Assembly: GCF_042652345.1 (NCBI RefSeq)
Contig: NZ_JBHSJJ010000004.1
Coordinates: 186,001-250,000, forward strand
Origin: Negadavirga shengliensis
GTDB taxonomy: Bacteria; Bacteroidota; Bacteroidia; Cytophagales; Cyclobacteriaceae
DNA: 64,000 nt
Reading direction: 5' to 3'
Below are positions 36,381 through 45,593 of this stretch, piece by piece. The translations under genes and the position numbers were made by a program. The notes beneath the pieces are model-generated. The model was given only the letters and a program-made list of their open reading frames with translations, had not been told where the DNA came from and did no database searches. The stretch's first letter is position 1, and each line of letters opens with the position of its first letter.

Positions 36381-37436
36381 ATGGAAAACGCACCCAATTC
36401 CCGAAGAAACTTTCTCAAAAACACAGCCTTGGCGACAGGAATGACCGCCTTGGGGTCATCCATGGCGATGGCCAGACAAGGTGGGGAAAATACGATAAAA
36501 AAAGCAAGGGCACCCAGAGAAGTATGGGTGGCTGGAGTGAGTCAGGAAAGCCTTTCCACAGCGACTTCTGAGGAAATGTCTGAACTGTTGATGGGATATA
36601 TGGAACAAACCGGGACCTATCATCCCGACATTATTTGCCTGCCGGAAATATTCCCCACCTCCAACGTTAAGAAAAGCTATACTTTAACAGAAAAAGCAAC
36701 AATTTCCGATCAGGTAGTAAACAGGATGGCTTCATTTGCAAAGGCACAGGGATGCTATGTGATTGTGCCGGTCTATACGGTTGAAAACGGAAATACTTTC
36801 AACTCCGCAGTCATTTTGGACAGGAGCGGCAAAAACATGGGAGAATACCGCAAGATGCACCTGACCGAAGGGGAAATGGCAAAGGGGCTCACGCCCGGAC
36901 CTCTTGATCCACCTGTATTCGACACGGATTTTGGAAGGATCGGTGTACAGATCTGCTTTGATATCATGTGGGATGATGGCTGGTCCAAGCTTAAGGAAAA
37001 AGGCGCGGAGATGGTTTTTTGGCCTTCCGCCTATGGAGGGGGGCAAAACATCAACCTCAAAGCGTTGTCGCATCGGTATGTGGTGGCTACAAGCACCCGG
37101 AAGGGTGCTTCAAAAATCGCGGATGTTACCGGGGAAGATGTAACTTACACGGGGTTTTGGAACAGGAATCTCTACTGTGCACCGGTGAACCTGGAAAAAG
37201 CTTTTCTACATACCTGGCCTTATGTGGAGCAATTTGACCAGATCAGGAAAGAATATGGCCGCAATGTGAGGATTACCAATTTTCATGAGGAGGAATGGTC
37301 CATTATAGAAAGCTTGTCGCCTGAAGTAAGTGTCGCTTCCATCATGAAGAAATATGGTCTGAAAACATATGACCAGCATCGGTATGATGCGGAAATGGCA
37401 CAAATAGAAGCCAGAAACAAGCTTAACAAAAAATAA
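36381..37436 (+). CDS. Tat-exported carbon-nitrogen hydrolase (nitrilase superfamily)
   Basis: A 351-residue protein from ATG 36381, chosen because it gives a twin-arginine signal (NSRRNFLKNTALATGMTALG). The catalytic triad is visible: Glu89 (CLPEIF), Lys158 (YRKMHL) and Cys192 (QICFDIMWDDGW). Such enzymes hydrolyse amides or N-carbamoyl compounds; the substrate here is not known. It lies 22 bases before an isochorismatase-family gene. Together they might degrade an amide released from a sulfated or nitrogen-containing compound by the neighbouring enzymes. Confidence 0.88.
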   Translation: MENAPNSRRNFLKNTALATGMTALGSSMAMARQGGENTIKKARAPREVWVAGVSQESLSTATSEEMSELLMGYMEQTGTYHPDIICLPEIFPTSNVKKSYTLTEKATISDQVVNRMASFAKAQGCYVIVPVYTVENGNTFNSAVILDRSGKNMGEYRKMHLTEGEMAKGLTPGPLDPPVFDTDFGRIGVQICFDIMWDDGWSKLKEKGAEMVFWPSAYGGGQNINLKALSHRYVVATSTRKGASKIADVTGEDVTYTGFWNRNLYCAPVNLEKAFLHTWPYVEQFDQIRKEYGRNVRITNFHEEEWSIIESLSPEVSVASIMKKYGLKTYDQHRYDAEMAQIEARNKLNKK

Positions 37437-37458
37437 TTGGATAACAGACTGAGGCAGC

Positions 37459-38373
37459 ATGAAAGTATCCGTATATCATATTCATTTATTCCCTCTTATA
37501 TTCTTTATGATATCATGCGGGCAACCCGAAGCCGTTGACCAGGAAAATCTGGAAGGGGATTCCGAAAATTATATAGAAGCAACGCTCCGTTCCAGAGAGA
37601 AAGCCGGAAACGGAAATTGGAAAGTGGTCGAATCCAAAGAAAAATGGGACCCAGCAAAGACCGCCATCATCATCGTGGACATGTGGGACAAACATTGGTG
37701 TGAGAGTGCTTCGGAAAGGGTGGAAGAAATAGCCCCCGTAATGAACACTGTAGTAAATCAAGCCCGGGAAAAAGGCATTATGATCATTCATGCCCCCAGT
37801 GGTACCATGGAGGCCTACAAGGATTATCCTCAGAGAAAAAGGGCGCAGGAAATGGCCCCCCATACACCGCCGGAAAATATCCAATTGGAACAATGGTGTT
37901 ACCTGGACCCGGATGCAGAGGCCGCATTGCCCATTGATGACAGCGACGGGGGTTGTGATAAACCCTGTGAAGATGGAAAACCCTGTGAAGAAAAGGCGGT
38001 ATGGTCCAGTCAGACGGCGGCGATAGCGATACATGAAAATGATTTTATAACTGACAGCGGGCAGGAAGTTTACAATATTTTTAAAGAAAACGGCATCGAA
38101 AACCTGATCATCATGGGGGTACATACCAACATGTGTGTTTTGGGCAGACCCTTTGCTATCCGGCAGATGTCCAATTTGGGCATGAATGTGGTGCTGATGC
38201 GGGATATGACGGATGCTATGTATAATCCGGAAAGCAGACCAAAGGTGGATCATTTTACGGGTACGGATTTGGTGATCGAACATATAGAAAAATATTGGGC
38301 ACCCACCATGCTCAGTTCCGATCTTACCGGCAAGCTATTTTTCCGGTTTAAGGAAGACGATAGAAACCTTTGA
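37459..38373 (+). CDS. Isochorismatase-family cysteine hydrolase lipoprotein
   Basis: A 304-residue lipoprotein (lipobox MISC, Cys20). The isochorismatase fold shows Asp74 (IIVDMWDKHWCES) and the nucleophile Cys226 (IMGVHTNMCVLGR); the second catalytic residue, usually a Lys or similar, lies between. An insert near residues 165-178, CDKPCEDGKPCEE, is Cys-rich and unlike the core family. The family hydrolyses amides such as nicotinamide, N-carbamoylsarcosine or ureidoacrylate. It is close behind the nitrilase-family gene, so the pair is probably an operon. Confidence 0.85.
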   Translation: MKVSVYHIHLFPLIFFMISCGQPEAVDQENLEGDSENYIEATLRSREKAGNGNWKVVESKEKWDPAKTAIIIVDMWDKHWCESASERVEEIAPVMNTVVNQAREKGIMIIHAPSGTMEAYKDYPQRKRAQEMAPHTPPENIQLEQWCYLDPDAEAALPIDDSDGGCDKPCEDGKPCEEKAVWSSQTAAIAIHENDFITDSGQEVYNIFKENGIENLIIMGVHTNMCVLGRPFAIRQMSNLGMNVVLMRDMTDAMYNPESRPKVDHFTGTDLVIEHIEKYWAPTMLSSDLTGKLFFRFKEDDRNL

Positions 38374-38377
38374 TTTC

Positions 38378-38440
38378 TTTCACTGACATTTTTTCATAGG
38401 CAAAACGGTTCAAATTGTCAGTGAAAATGACAGTTTGAAC
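38378..38440 (+). repeat. Competing inverted repeats (possible RNA switch or terminator)
   Basis: Two overlapping dyads: TTTCACTGACA (38378-38388) pairs perfectly with TGTCAGTGAAA (38416-38426), while GTTCAAATTGTCA (38408-38420) pairs with TGACAGTTTGAAC (38428-38440) with one mismatch. Sharing of 38416-38420 and the adjoining stem makes the two hairpins mutually exclusive. The region lies between the isochorismatase stop and the Hsp20 gene. No long T-run follows. Confidence 0.55.
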
Positions 38441-38590
38441 ACATATTTTCCCCAATTCGGGAATTGGCATTTCGTTTGAATTTTCCTTTTATGAACAAGT
38501 TTATCGCTTGATGCAGGTTGGTTTTCACTTGTTTAAGAGAGACCAACGCAATTGAAAGATTTAATCGGATGTCTTACTCAAACCCTATTA

Positions 38591-39034
38591 ATGATGGAAA
38601 ATGTATTGAGCAAACCTGTAATGAGACCCGGTCAAAGGTTCTTTGATGATTTTCTCACTAAAGATCTGTTCAACTTCGGCTGGGGAGCAAAGAATGTTTC
38701 TTATGTGCCCATGGTGAATATCATGGAGACCGCTGAAGACTTCAGGATAGATTTTGCCGTACCCGGGATGAACAAGAATGATTTTAAGATTGAGATGGAG
38801 AGCCAGGTACTTACCATTTCCAGTGATGTGCCAGGTGGTCAAAATGGTAACGAAGAATTCAGCTATGTCAGAAGAGAGTTCAACTATCAATCTTTTAGAA
38901 GATCTTTTCAATTACCGGAAACGGTGGAGTTTGAAAAAATTGAAGCAAAATACCGTAACGGAATGCTGAGTATTTTTATCCCTAAAAAGGACGAGGCGAA
39001 AAGAAAACCAGTAAAAGCCATCAGTATTTCCTAA
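38591..39034 (+). CDS. Hsp20/alpha-crystallin family small heat-shock protein
   Basis: About 147 residues from ATG 38591; the longer frame begins at a TTG with a poor N terminus. The alpha-crystallin domain is clear: VPMVNIMETAEDFRIDFAVPGMNKNDFKIEMESQVLTISSDV, then FNYQSFRRSFQLPETVEFEKIEAKYRNGMLSIFIPKKDEAKRKPVKAISIS, including the GMLxIxIPK motif. It holds unfolded proteins in the cytosol during stress. Competing hairpins lie upstream and a terminator downstream. Confidence 0.93.
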   Translation: MMENVLSKPVMRPGQRFFDDFLTKDLFNFGWGAKNVSYVPMVNIMETAEDFRIDFAVPGMNKNDFKIEMESQVLTISSDVPGGQNGNEEFSYVRREFNYQSFRRSFQLPETVEFEKIEAKYRNGMLSIFIPKKDEAKRKPVKAISIS

Positions 39035-39041
39035 GAAATTG

Positions 39042-39085
39042 CCCTGCTTGAATGCTTCTGTTTTTAAGCAGGGACTTTTGTTTTT
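39042..39085 (+). terminator. Rho-independent terminator after hsp20
   Basis: Arms CCCTGCTT (39042-39049) and AAGCAGGG (39066-39073) followed by ACTTTTGTTTTT. It begins 7 bases after the stop. Confidence 0.85.
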
Positions 39086-39185
39086 ATCAATGGTAATGAT
39101 ATCTCGGTCTGATTGCCAAATACTTTAGGGGCATACCAGACATATAGTGGATACCATAAGAATCAGAACATATAATTAAAAAAAT

Positions 39186-39404
39186 ATGCTTATGAACACT
39201 TCTTATTTAGATTATTATAAGCTGATACTGGAAAAAGTAAGTTTTGATCATCATCTTTTTACCAAAGAACTTGAGAAGGCCAATCAGGTGCTGACGCTGG
39301 AAGAAAAATCCAAGCTTAGAAAATGGCTTCTAGAGAAAAGGGTCATTCCCCGGCCCACTTACAGGGCCCATCAAAAATTGGAAGAGCCGGTAAACCTCAG
39401 CTGA
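39186..39404 (+). CDS. Small hypothetical protein
   Basis: A 72-residue protein, mostly helical and charged (FDHHLFTKELEKANQVLTLEEKSKLRKWLLEKR), ending PRPTYRAHQKLEEPVNLS. It has no signal peptide or membrane segment. I do not recognise the family. It could also start two codons later. It is bounded by terminators on both sides, which supports a real monocistronic gene. Confidence 0.6.
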   Translation: MLMNTSYLDYYKLILEKVSFDHHLFTKELEKANQVLTLEEKSKLRKWLLEKRVIPRPTYRAHQKLEEPVNLS

Positions 39405-39420
39405 TACAACTGATTGAATG

Positions 39421-39459
39421 AACCATGGCCATAGTATTGTGAGCCATGGTTTTTTTTTC
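39421..39459 (+). terminator. Rho-independent terminator
   Basis: Nine-base perfect arms AACCATGGC (39421-39429) and GCCATGGTT (39443-39451) followed by a long T-run. The remaining stretch to 39753 holds no gene that I can see, only an AT-rich probable promoter region. Confidence 0.9.
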
Positions 39460-39753
39460 AGTGCTCCTTTTTCTCCCCCTTCTCATGATTTTTTCCGGGG
39501 TTTTCCATCAGGCGTGAGAATGGACAAATTTCAATGATTGCCGGTCCTTATGACTGTTTGCCAAAAAAGTTTTTTAACCATGGCTTAAATACTGCTGCCA
39601 ATTCAGATCACTTTCCCATGCGGCCTTTCGTGTAAATCCCATGGTGGCTTTTTTAAAATATTTGGTAAATTAGGTGTTCGAAATAATATAAACACTAATT
39701 TTTACGAAATCAATTTTAAATTAATTTAAAAACCGTATTTTGAGTAAAACCAT

Positions 39754-40803
39754 ATGACTCCTTCTATCAACCGAAGAAAATTCATGAGTACGGCGGCATT
39801 AGCAGGTGCGGGACTGGGACTGGGCTCTCATTTACCCGCATTTTCGAATACGAAAAAAATGAGAAATGACAAGAGAGTGGGTATTATCGGTTTGGATACC
39901 TCTCATAGTGTGGCTTTCACCAAAGCCTTCAATGCGGCCGATGCAAAAGAAGATCTGGGTGGCTATAAAGTGGTGGCTGCATATCCTCACGGAAGCAAGG
40001 ACATTGTCTCTTCAGTAAAAAGGATACCGGAGTATACGGAGCAAATCCAGGAGTTTGGCGTGGAGATCGTGGATTCAATAGAAGCCTTGTTGGAGAAAGT
40101 GGATTATATATTGCTGGAAACCAACGATGGGAGACTCCATTTGGAGCAGGCACTGGAAGTTTTCAGGGCAGGCAAGCCGGTTTTCATAGATAAGCCTATT
40201 GCTGCTTCTCTGGCCCACACACTGGCCATTTTTGATGCAGCAGAAAAATATAACGTTCCTGTTTTCTCCAGCAGTTCGCTTAGGTATATGGAGAACCTTA
40301 TGGCCGTGAATGAAGGCAAGATCGGGGCTGTCCTGGGAGCGGATACCTATAGTCCCGCGACCCTGGAACCCACCCATCCCGATTTGTTCTGGTATGGCAT
40401 ACATGGGGTAGAAACCTTATATGCAGTAATGGGGGTTGGATGTAAACAGGTAAAAAGAACCTATACGGAAGGGGCCGATTTGGTGGTGGGCACCTGGGAA
40501 GATGGGAGGATTGGCACATTTAGGGGAACCCGTGCCGGAAGTCATAGCTATGGGGGCACTGCTTTCGGCGAAGAAGGTATTGCCTCTTTGGGACCGTATG
40601 GCGGTTACAGGCCGCTGCTTGTTGAGATAGCCAAATTCTTTGCCACGGGAAAGTCACCTGTGAGCCCCGAGGAGACCATTGAGATATTTACGTTTATGGA
40701 GGCGGCGGATGTAAGCAAGAAAAAGAAAGGACAGGCAGTCGCTTTAGCGGATGTTTTGAAAAAGGCCAAATCAGAAGCCTCCAAATTAAAAATTCAATCA
40801 TAA
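39754..40803 (+). CDS. Tat-exported Gfo/Idh/MocA oxidoreductase, copy A
   Basis: A 349-residue protein with a twin-arginine-type signal (INRRKFMSTAALAGAGLGLGSHLPAF). The Rossmann part is RVGIIGLDTSHSVAFTKAFN, and the conserved Lys lies in VFIDKPIAASLAHTL. The C-terminal domain has DLFWYGIHGVETLYAVMG, the family's His position. It probably oxidises or reduces a sugar in the periplasm using a tightly held nicotinamide cofactor. It is first in a unit with another family member (24 bases downstream), a symporter and GH9. Confidence 0.88.
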   Translation: MTPSINRRKFMSTAALAGAGLGLGSHLPAFSNTKKMRNDKRVGIIGLDTSHSVAFTKAFNAADAKEDLGGYKVVAAYPHGSKDIVSSVKRIPEYTEQIQEFGVEIVDSIEALLEKVDYILLETNDGRLHLEQALEVFRAGKPVFIDKPIAASLAHTLAIFDAAEKYNVPVFSSSSLRYMENLMAVNEGKIGAVLGADTYSPATLEPTHPDLFWYGIHGVETLYAVMGVGCKQVKRTYTEGADLVVGTWEDGRIGTFRGTRAGSHSYGGTAFGEEGIASLGPYGGYRPLLVEIAKFFATGKSPVSPEETIEIFTFMEAADVSKKKKGQAVALADVLKKAKSEASKLKIQS

Positions 40804-40827
40804 TTCAATAACAACATCATCCAGTTT

Positions 40828-42171
40828 ATGGAAAATTCTAGAAGAGACTTTGTGAAAAAAGCTTTTGCAGGTGCCGCCGTAGTATCGGCGGGTGGGATAT
40901 TGCCAGGGTTTTCTGCCAAAAGCTATGCCAATATATTGGGCGCCAATGAGAGGATCAACGTCGCAAGTATGGGCGTGGTAAGCCGCGGTCATGCCGTGGG
41001 CACCAATTTTGCCAGTCAGGAAAACTGCGAAGTCATTTACAGCTGCGATGTGGACAGGAGAGCTGCGGAGAAGTTTGTGAATTCAGTGGCGGACATACAG
41101 GGCCGAAAACCCAAGATAGAAAAAGATATAAGAAAAGTATTGGAGGACAAAGAGGTGGATGCCTTGATAGTTACTTCTCCTGACCATTGGCACGCACCGG
41201 CTGCCATCATGGCCTGCAAGGCGGGAAAACATGTGTATCTGGAAAAACCCTGCAGCCATAATCCCCGGGAGGGCGAATTGCTTATGGAGGCCCAAAAAAA
41301 GTACAATAAAGTCATCCAAGTAGGCAACCAAAGGCGATCCTGGCCCAATGTGATGAAGGCCATTGAAGAGCTGCATAGCGGTGTAATCGGCAGGCCTTAT
41401 ATGGCAAAGACATGGTATGCCAACAACAGGGGACCTATTGGTGTGGGGAAAAAGGTGGCTGTTCCGGATTGGTTGGATTTTGAACTGTGGCAAGGGCCTG
41501 CTCCGAGAGAGGATTATAGGGATAATATTGTTCATTACAACTGGCATTGGTTCTGGCATTGGGGTACGGGGGAGGCGCTGAACAACGGCACCCACATGGT
41601 GGATCTGGCCAGGTGGGGTTTGCAGGTGGATTACCCAAGTAGGGTAAATTCGTCCGGTGGCAGATACCGTTACGACGATGATTGGGAAACCCCCGATACA
41701 CAGATCATCAATATTGAATTTGAAAATAAATCCTGCATCACTTGGGAAGGCAGAAGCTGCAATGGCAAACACGTAGAAGGAGGCAGTGTGGGTGTTCTGT
41801 TTTATGCTGAAGACGGCACGATGTTGATAGAAGGGGGCAATTCCTACAAGATTTTCAACCTGAAGAATGAGGTGATCAAGGAGGCTAAAAATGATCAGGT
41901 CATCGATCCTCAAAACCTATCCAATCCTGCGCAGGCTTTGGACGCACTCCATATCCAAAACTTTTTTGATGGTATCAAAAAAGGAACAGAGGTAAGGTCT
42001 GAAATCGTCGGCGCACACCAGAGTACCCTCCTTGTACAGCTGGGCAACATCGCCCAAAGGACAGGAAGAACTTTGGACATAGACAGCAGCACCGGAAGAA
42101 TAAAAAATGACAAGCAGGCCATGGAACTTTGGTCCAGGGAATACGAACCCGGCTGGGAGGTTACTGTTTGA
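40828..42171 (+). CDS. Tat-exported Gfo/Idh/MocA oxidoreductase, copy B
   Basis: A 447-residue protein with an N-terminal SRRDFVKKAFAGAAVVSAGGILPGF twin-arginine signal. Rossmann fold INVASMGVVSRGHAVGTNF; catalytic Lys in HVYLEKPCSHNPREGELL; C-terminal NWHWFWHWGTGEALNNGTHMVDLARWGL, the metal/substrate-side His cluster of secreted Bacteroidota members. Longer than copy A and from a different subfamily. A terminator follows 22 bases after its stop, before the symporter. Confidence 0.9.
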   Translation: MENSRRDFVKKAFAGAAVVSAGGILPGFSAKSYANILGANERINVASMGVVSRGHAVGTNFASQENCEVIYSCDVDRRAAEKFVNSVADIQGRKPKIEKDIRKVLEDKEVDALIVTSPDHWHAPAAIMACKAGKHVYLEKPCSHNPREGELLMEAQKKYNKVIQVGNQRRSWPNVMKAIEELHSGVIGRPYMAKTWYANNRGPIGVGKKVAVPDWLDFELWQGPAPREDYRDNIVHYNWHWFWHWGTGEALNNGTHMVDLARWGLQVDYPSRVNSSGGRYRYDDDWETPDTQIINIEFENKSCITWEGRSCNGKHVEGGSVGVLFYAEDGTMLIEGGNSYKIFNLKNEVIKEAKNDQVIDPQNLSNPAQALDALHIQNFFDGIKKGTEVRSEIVGAHQSTLLVQLGNIAQRTGRTLDIDSSTGRIKNDKQAMELWSREYEPGWEVTV

Positions 42172-42192
42172 GCTGGATTTGACCGAATTTAG

Positions 42193-42221
42193 GGCTAAAC
42201 CTGAGGGGTTTAGCCTTTTTT
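42193..42221 (+). terminator. Rho-independent terminator
   Basis: Perfect arms GGCTAAACC (42193-42201) and GGTTTAGCC (42207-42215) with a 5-base loop and six T. It lies between copy B and the symporter gene. Confidence 0.88.
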
Positions 42222-42257
42222 GTATTGATGAGCAAACTGTTTACCTAAGTTGATCCT

Positions 42258-43724
42258 ATGGAATTGAACCCAATTGACCTGATTGTAATCGGGCTGTTTT
42301 TTCTTTTGATGTTATTGATTGGTGTCTGGTCTTATTTCCGGAACAAAAATGCCGAGGATTACTTCGTGGCAGGGGGCAAGCTGCCTTGGTGGCTTTCCGG
42401 TATATCCCACCACGTATCCGGATACAGCGGCGCAGTGTTTGTCGCCTATGCCGGGTTGGCATATACCCATGGCTTTTCTGTATATATCTGGTGGGCCTTT
42501 ACCATCGGGTTGACGATCATGGTCAGCGCAAAAGTCTTCCCGGTTTTCTGGGTCAGGTTGAGGAAGCGCTTTCAGATACAATCTCCCCTTGAGTTTTTGA
42601 TTACCCGTTATGATCTTCCCACCCAGCAGTTGATGGCCTGGAGCGGCGCCTGGTTAAAACTATTCGATATAGGAGCGAAATGGGCAGCCATAGCGATATT
42701 ACTGAACGTGTTTACCGGGATATCCCTGCCTGTTGGGATATTGGTATCGGGTGGGATCTCCCTGATCTATATCACTTTTGGAGGCCTATGGGCGGTGATC
42801 CTTACCGATTTCGCGCAGTTTATTGTCCAAATTGTGGCCGGCATCGTGATGTTTGTGGTGGTGCTGGGCAGACTGGGCGGGACGGAAGCCCTATTCGGAT
42901 TATGGGAACAGCTGCCCCCAGAAAACAGCCAGCCTTTCAACGAGCCTTATACAGTAGGATTTGCCTTGGCTTTCTTATTCATCAACTTCCTGTCCTACAA
43001 CGGCGGCCAATGGAACTTGGCTACCAGGTACATTTCTTCCCCCACAGAACAACAGGCATCCAAAGCGGCCTGGTTGTCTGGTACACTTTATCTAATTTGG
43101 CCGTTGATCCTGTTTTTCCCGATGTGGGCAGCACCGGTGATTCTTCCGGGAATGGAGGATCCCACCCAGTCTTATGGTATCCTAACATTGGAATTGCTTC
43201 CGGTAGGACTGATAGGTTTGGTGATTGCTTCGCTGTTTGCCAATACCATGTCCATGACTTCCTCCGACATCAACACCATTTCGGCGGTGATTACAAGAGA
43301 TATTTTGCCGGCAGTTTCCCATAAATTCAAAGACAAAAGGACTTCTTTGCTCACCGCCAGGATCACCACCTTTCTTTTCACGTTGGGCACCATCCTTATC
43401 GCCTTGCAGTTCGAACGTTTTGGGGGGGTGCTGGGACTCATCATCAGTTGGTTTGGTGCCTTGGTAGGTCCAATAGCCGTTCCCATGCTGTTCGGCGTGA
43501 TTCCCTGGTTCAAGTCATGCGGTCCGCGGGCAGCCATAAGCTCCATACTGGTGGGTTTTTCGGCTTTTATTGTCACCAAAAATTTTGACCTCGGGAGTCT
43601 GGCCTTGGAGGTAAGTCTTCCTGTCATCACTTCGACGATCACTTATATCCTTATCGGCTTTTTACAACGGGATATTGTTCCCGGGAAAGTCAGGGCGATG
43701 TTGGAAGAGATTTCCAAAGAATAA
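42258..43724 (+). CDS. Sodium:solute symporter (SSS family)
   Basis: A 488-residue transporter. The N-terminal helix IDLIVIGLFFLLMLLIGVWSYFRNKNAEDYFVAGGKLPWWLSGIS is characteristic, and HHVSGYSGAVFVAYAGLAY continues the Na+/substrate core. FANTMSMTSSDINTISAVITRDI matches the second Na+-site helix. It is shorter than, and distinct from, the symporter at 16.5 kb. Between oxidoreductases and GH9 it probably imports a product of their action. The solute is unknown. Confidence 0.9.
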   Translation: MELNPIDLIVIGLFFLLMLLIGVWSYFRNKNAEDYFVAGGKLPWWLSGISHHVSGYSGAVFVAYAGLAYTHGFSVYIWWAFTIGLTIMVSAKVFPVFWVRLRKRFQIQSPLEFLITRYDLPTQQLMAWSGAWLKLFDIGAKWAAIAILLNVFTGISLPVGILVSGGISLIYITFGGLWAVILTDFAQFIVQIVAGIVMFVVVLGRLGGTEALFGLWEQLPPENSQPFNEPYTVGFALAFLFINFLSYNGGQWNLATRYISSPTEQQASKAAWLSGTLYLIWPLILFFPMWAAPVILPGMEDPTQSYGILTLELLPVGLIGLVIASLFANTMSMTSSDINTISAVITRDILPAVSHKFKDKRTSLLTARITTFLFTLGTILIALQFERFGGVLGLIISWFGALVGPIAVPMLFGVIPWFKSCGPRAAISSILVGFSAFIVTKNFDLGSLALEVSLPVITSTITYILIGFLQRDIVPGKVRAMLEEISKE

Positions 43725-43810
43725 TTATAAATTTAAACCCGGAGTCCCCGCGTGATCTTTTTCCCCGGGGCATTCCCGAATTGAAAAAACCTAATTAAAC
43801 CTGTTATGCC

Positions 43811-45583
43811 ATGAACAAAACCATATTGTTTTTGATGACGGGGCTATTGTTTTGCAGCCTGTTATCATCTTGTGAACAGCAAACTTACGATCAGCCATTG
43901 GAGGTGTTGGAGTCCATCAGGCTGAACCAGCTGGGCTTTTATCCGGATGGCGCAAAAAAAGCCGCCGTAGTGGATATGGATGGCGTGGAGACATTTTTGG
44001 TGGTAAGTGATAAGGATAACCGGGTGGTGTACAGGGGGAACCTGTCAGATCAAAGGTCATCGTCATTTTCCGACCGGGTTACGCGAATCGCGGATTTTTC
44101 TGACATGACTGCCACCGGTCACTTCAGGTTGGTATTACCGGATAGGGGGCAGTCTTATTCTTTTGCCATTGATCCCTCGGTTCATGAAGATCTTTCCAAA
44201 GGGGCATTAAAAGCATTTTATTTCCAGCGGATGTCCACGGAATTGTTGCCGGAGCATGCTGGAGAATGGGCGAGACCCACTGCCCATCCCGATGACCGCG
44301 TAAAAGTCCATGCCTCGGCTGCCAGTGCTGAAAGACCGGAAGGAACCATCCTTTCTGCACCAAAAGGTTGGTATGATGCAGGAGATTACAACAAATACAT
44401 TGTCAACAGCGGTATCACCATGGGTACCCTGCTCGCTGTTTATGAGGATTTTCCCTCCTTTGCAAAAAAACTGGGGATTGGTATTCCGGAATCCGGTAAC
44501 GATATCCCTGATTTACTGGATGAAATCCTGTGGAACCTGGAATGGATGCTGGCCATGCAGGACCCCTATGACGGAGGGGTTTACCATAAACTGACCACGG
44601 CAAAGTTTGAAGGCAGGGTCATGCCTCATCAGGCTACCAGTCAAAGGTACGTGGTGGCCAAAAGCACAGCTGCGACGTTGGATTTTGCCGCGGTGATGGC
44701 CCAGGCATACCGGGTATACCAGGACTTTATGCCTGATCTGGCCAACCGTTGTCTTGAAGCGGCATTGAAAGCCTGGGACTGGGCGGAAAAGCATCCCGAT
44801 GTCCTCTACCGTCAAAATGAAATGAACGAACGGTATAAACCGGAGGTGACTACAGGGGCTTATGGAGACAACGACGTAGCCGATGAGCGGAACTGGGCGG
44901 CATGTGAACTCTATGTCAGCACGCGGGACAATAGGTTTCTTTCGCACATCGAATTGGATAATATCGCTTTTGAGCTTCCGGGCTGGAGAACGGTCGGATG
45001 GATGGGATATTACTCCCTGCTTAGGTTCAGGGATCAGCTCAGCGATTTTCCCCAAGGTGACATGGACCGTATTCAGGAAGTGCTGCTTAAGCAGGCCCGC
45101 CATTATGCCAGCCATGCCAGGGAAGAAAACCCCTACCAGGTGGTAATGGGGCAGGATGCAAAAGATTTTGTATGGGGAAGTAATTCAGTGGCGGCGAATC
45201 AAGGCATAGCATTGATTCAGGCTTATTTTTTGACGGAGGAAAAGGAATACCTCGATATGGCTCTGGCCAATCTGGATTATATCATGGGCAGGAATGCTAC
45301 CGGCTACAGCTATGTGACCGGGTATGGCCATAAAACGCCCCGGGATCCACATCATAGGCCCTCAGGAGCCGAACCCGATAAAGCTCCCATACGGGGATTG
45401 ATCGTGGGAGGGCCCAACCCGGGCCAGCAGGATGGTTGTGATTATGAGAGCAAGATAGCCGATGAATCTTACGTGGATGATTATTGCTCGTATGCCTCCA
45501 ATGAAATTGCCATTAACTGGAGTGCACCCTTTGCTTATCTTACTTTGGGCGTTGAGGCGATCAAAGGAGGGGATCGTCGTTGA
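43811..45583 (+). CDS. GH9 family glycoside hydrolase lipoprotein
   Basis: A 590-residue lipoprotein (lipobox LSSC). The N-terminal Ig-like CelD_N domain starts ESIRLNQLGFYPDGAKKAAVVD. The GH9 (alpha/alpha)6 domain has KGWYDAGDYNKYIVNSGITMGTLL (catalytic-base Asp motif DAGD), SYVTGYGHKTPRDPHHRPSG, and the C-terminal DDYCSYASNEIAINWSAPFAYL, where the Glu of NEIAI is the acid. GH9 enzymes cut beta-1,4-glucans or act as exo-glycosidases on related chains. It is next to sugar oxidoreductases and an isomerase-like gene, so the substrate may be an oligosaccharide. Confidence 0.92.
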   Translation: MNKTILFLMTGLLFCSLLSSCEQQTYDQPLEVLESIRLNQLGFYPDGAKKAAVVDMDGVETFLVVSDKDNRVVYRGNLSDQRSSSFSDRVTRIADFSDMTATGHFRLVLPDRGQSYSFAIDPSVHEDLSKGALKAFYFQRMSTELLPEHAGEWARPTAHPDDRVKVHASAASAERPEGTILSAPKGWYDAGDYNKYIVNSGITMGTLLAVYEDFPSFAKKLGIGIPESGNDIPDLLDEILWNLEWMLAMQDPYDGGVYHKLTTAKFEGRVMPHQATSQRYVVAKSTAATLDFAAVMAQAYRVYQDFMPDLANRCLEAALKAWDWAEKHPDVLYRQNEMNERYKPEVTTGAYGDNDVADERNWAACELYVSTRDNRFLSHIELDNIAFELPGWRTVGWMGYYSLLRFRDQLSDFPQGDMDRIQEVLLKQARHYASHAREENPYQVVMGQDAKDFVWGSNSVAANQGIALIQAYFLTEEKEYLDMALANLDYIMGRNATGYSYVTGYGHKTPRDPHHRPSGAEPDKAPIRGLIVGGPNPGQQDGCDYESKIADESYVDDYCSYASNEIAINWSAPFAYLTLGVEAIKGGDRR

Positions 45584-45593
45584 ATTTAAGTTG

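Noticed and set aside
38378..38440. CIRCE element (HrcA site) before hsp20
   Set aside because: The repeats do not match TTAGCACTC-N9-GAGTGCTAA.
41083..41913. A 276-codon minus-strand frame
   Set aside because: It is antisense to the Gfo/Idh oxidoreductase copy B; no signal or domain is visible.
42680..43324. A 214-codon plus-strand frame inside the symporter gene
   Set aside because: It is a shifted frame within an unmistakable SSS transporter gene and shows no protein-like pattern.
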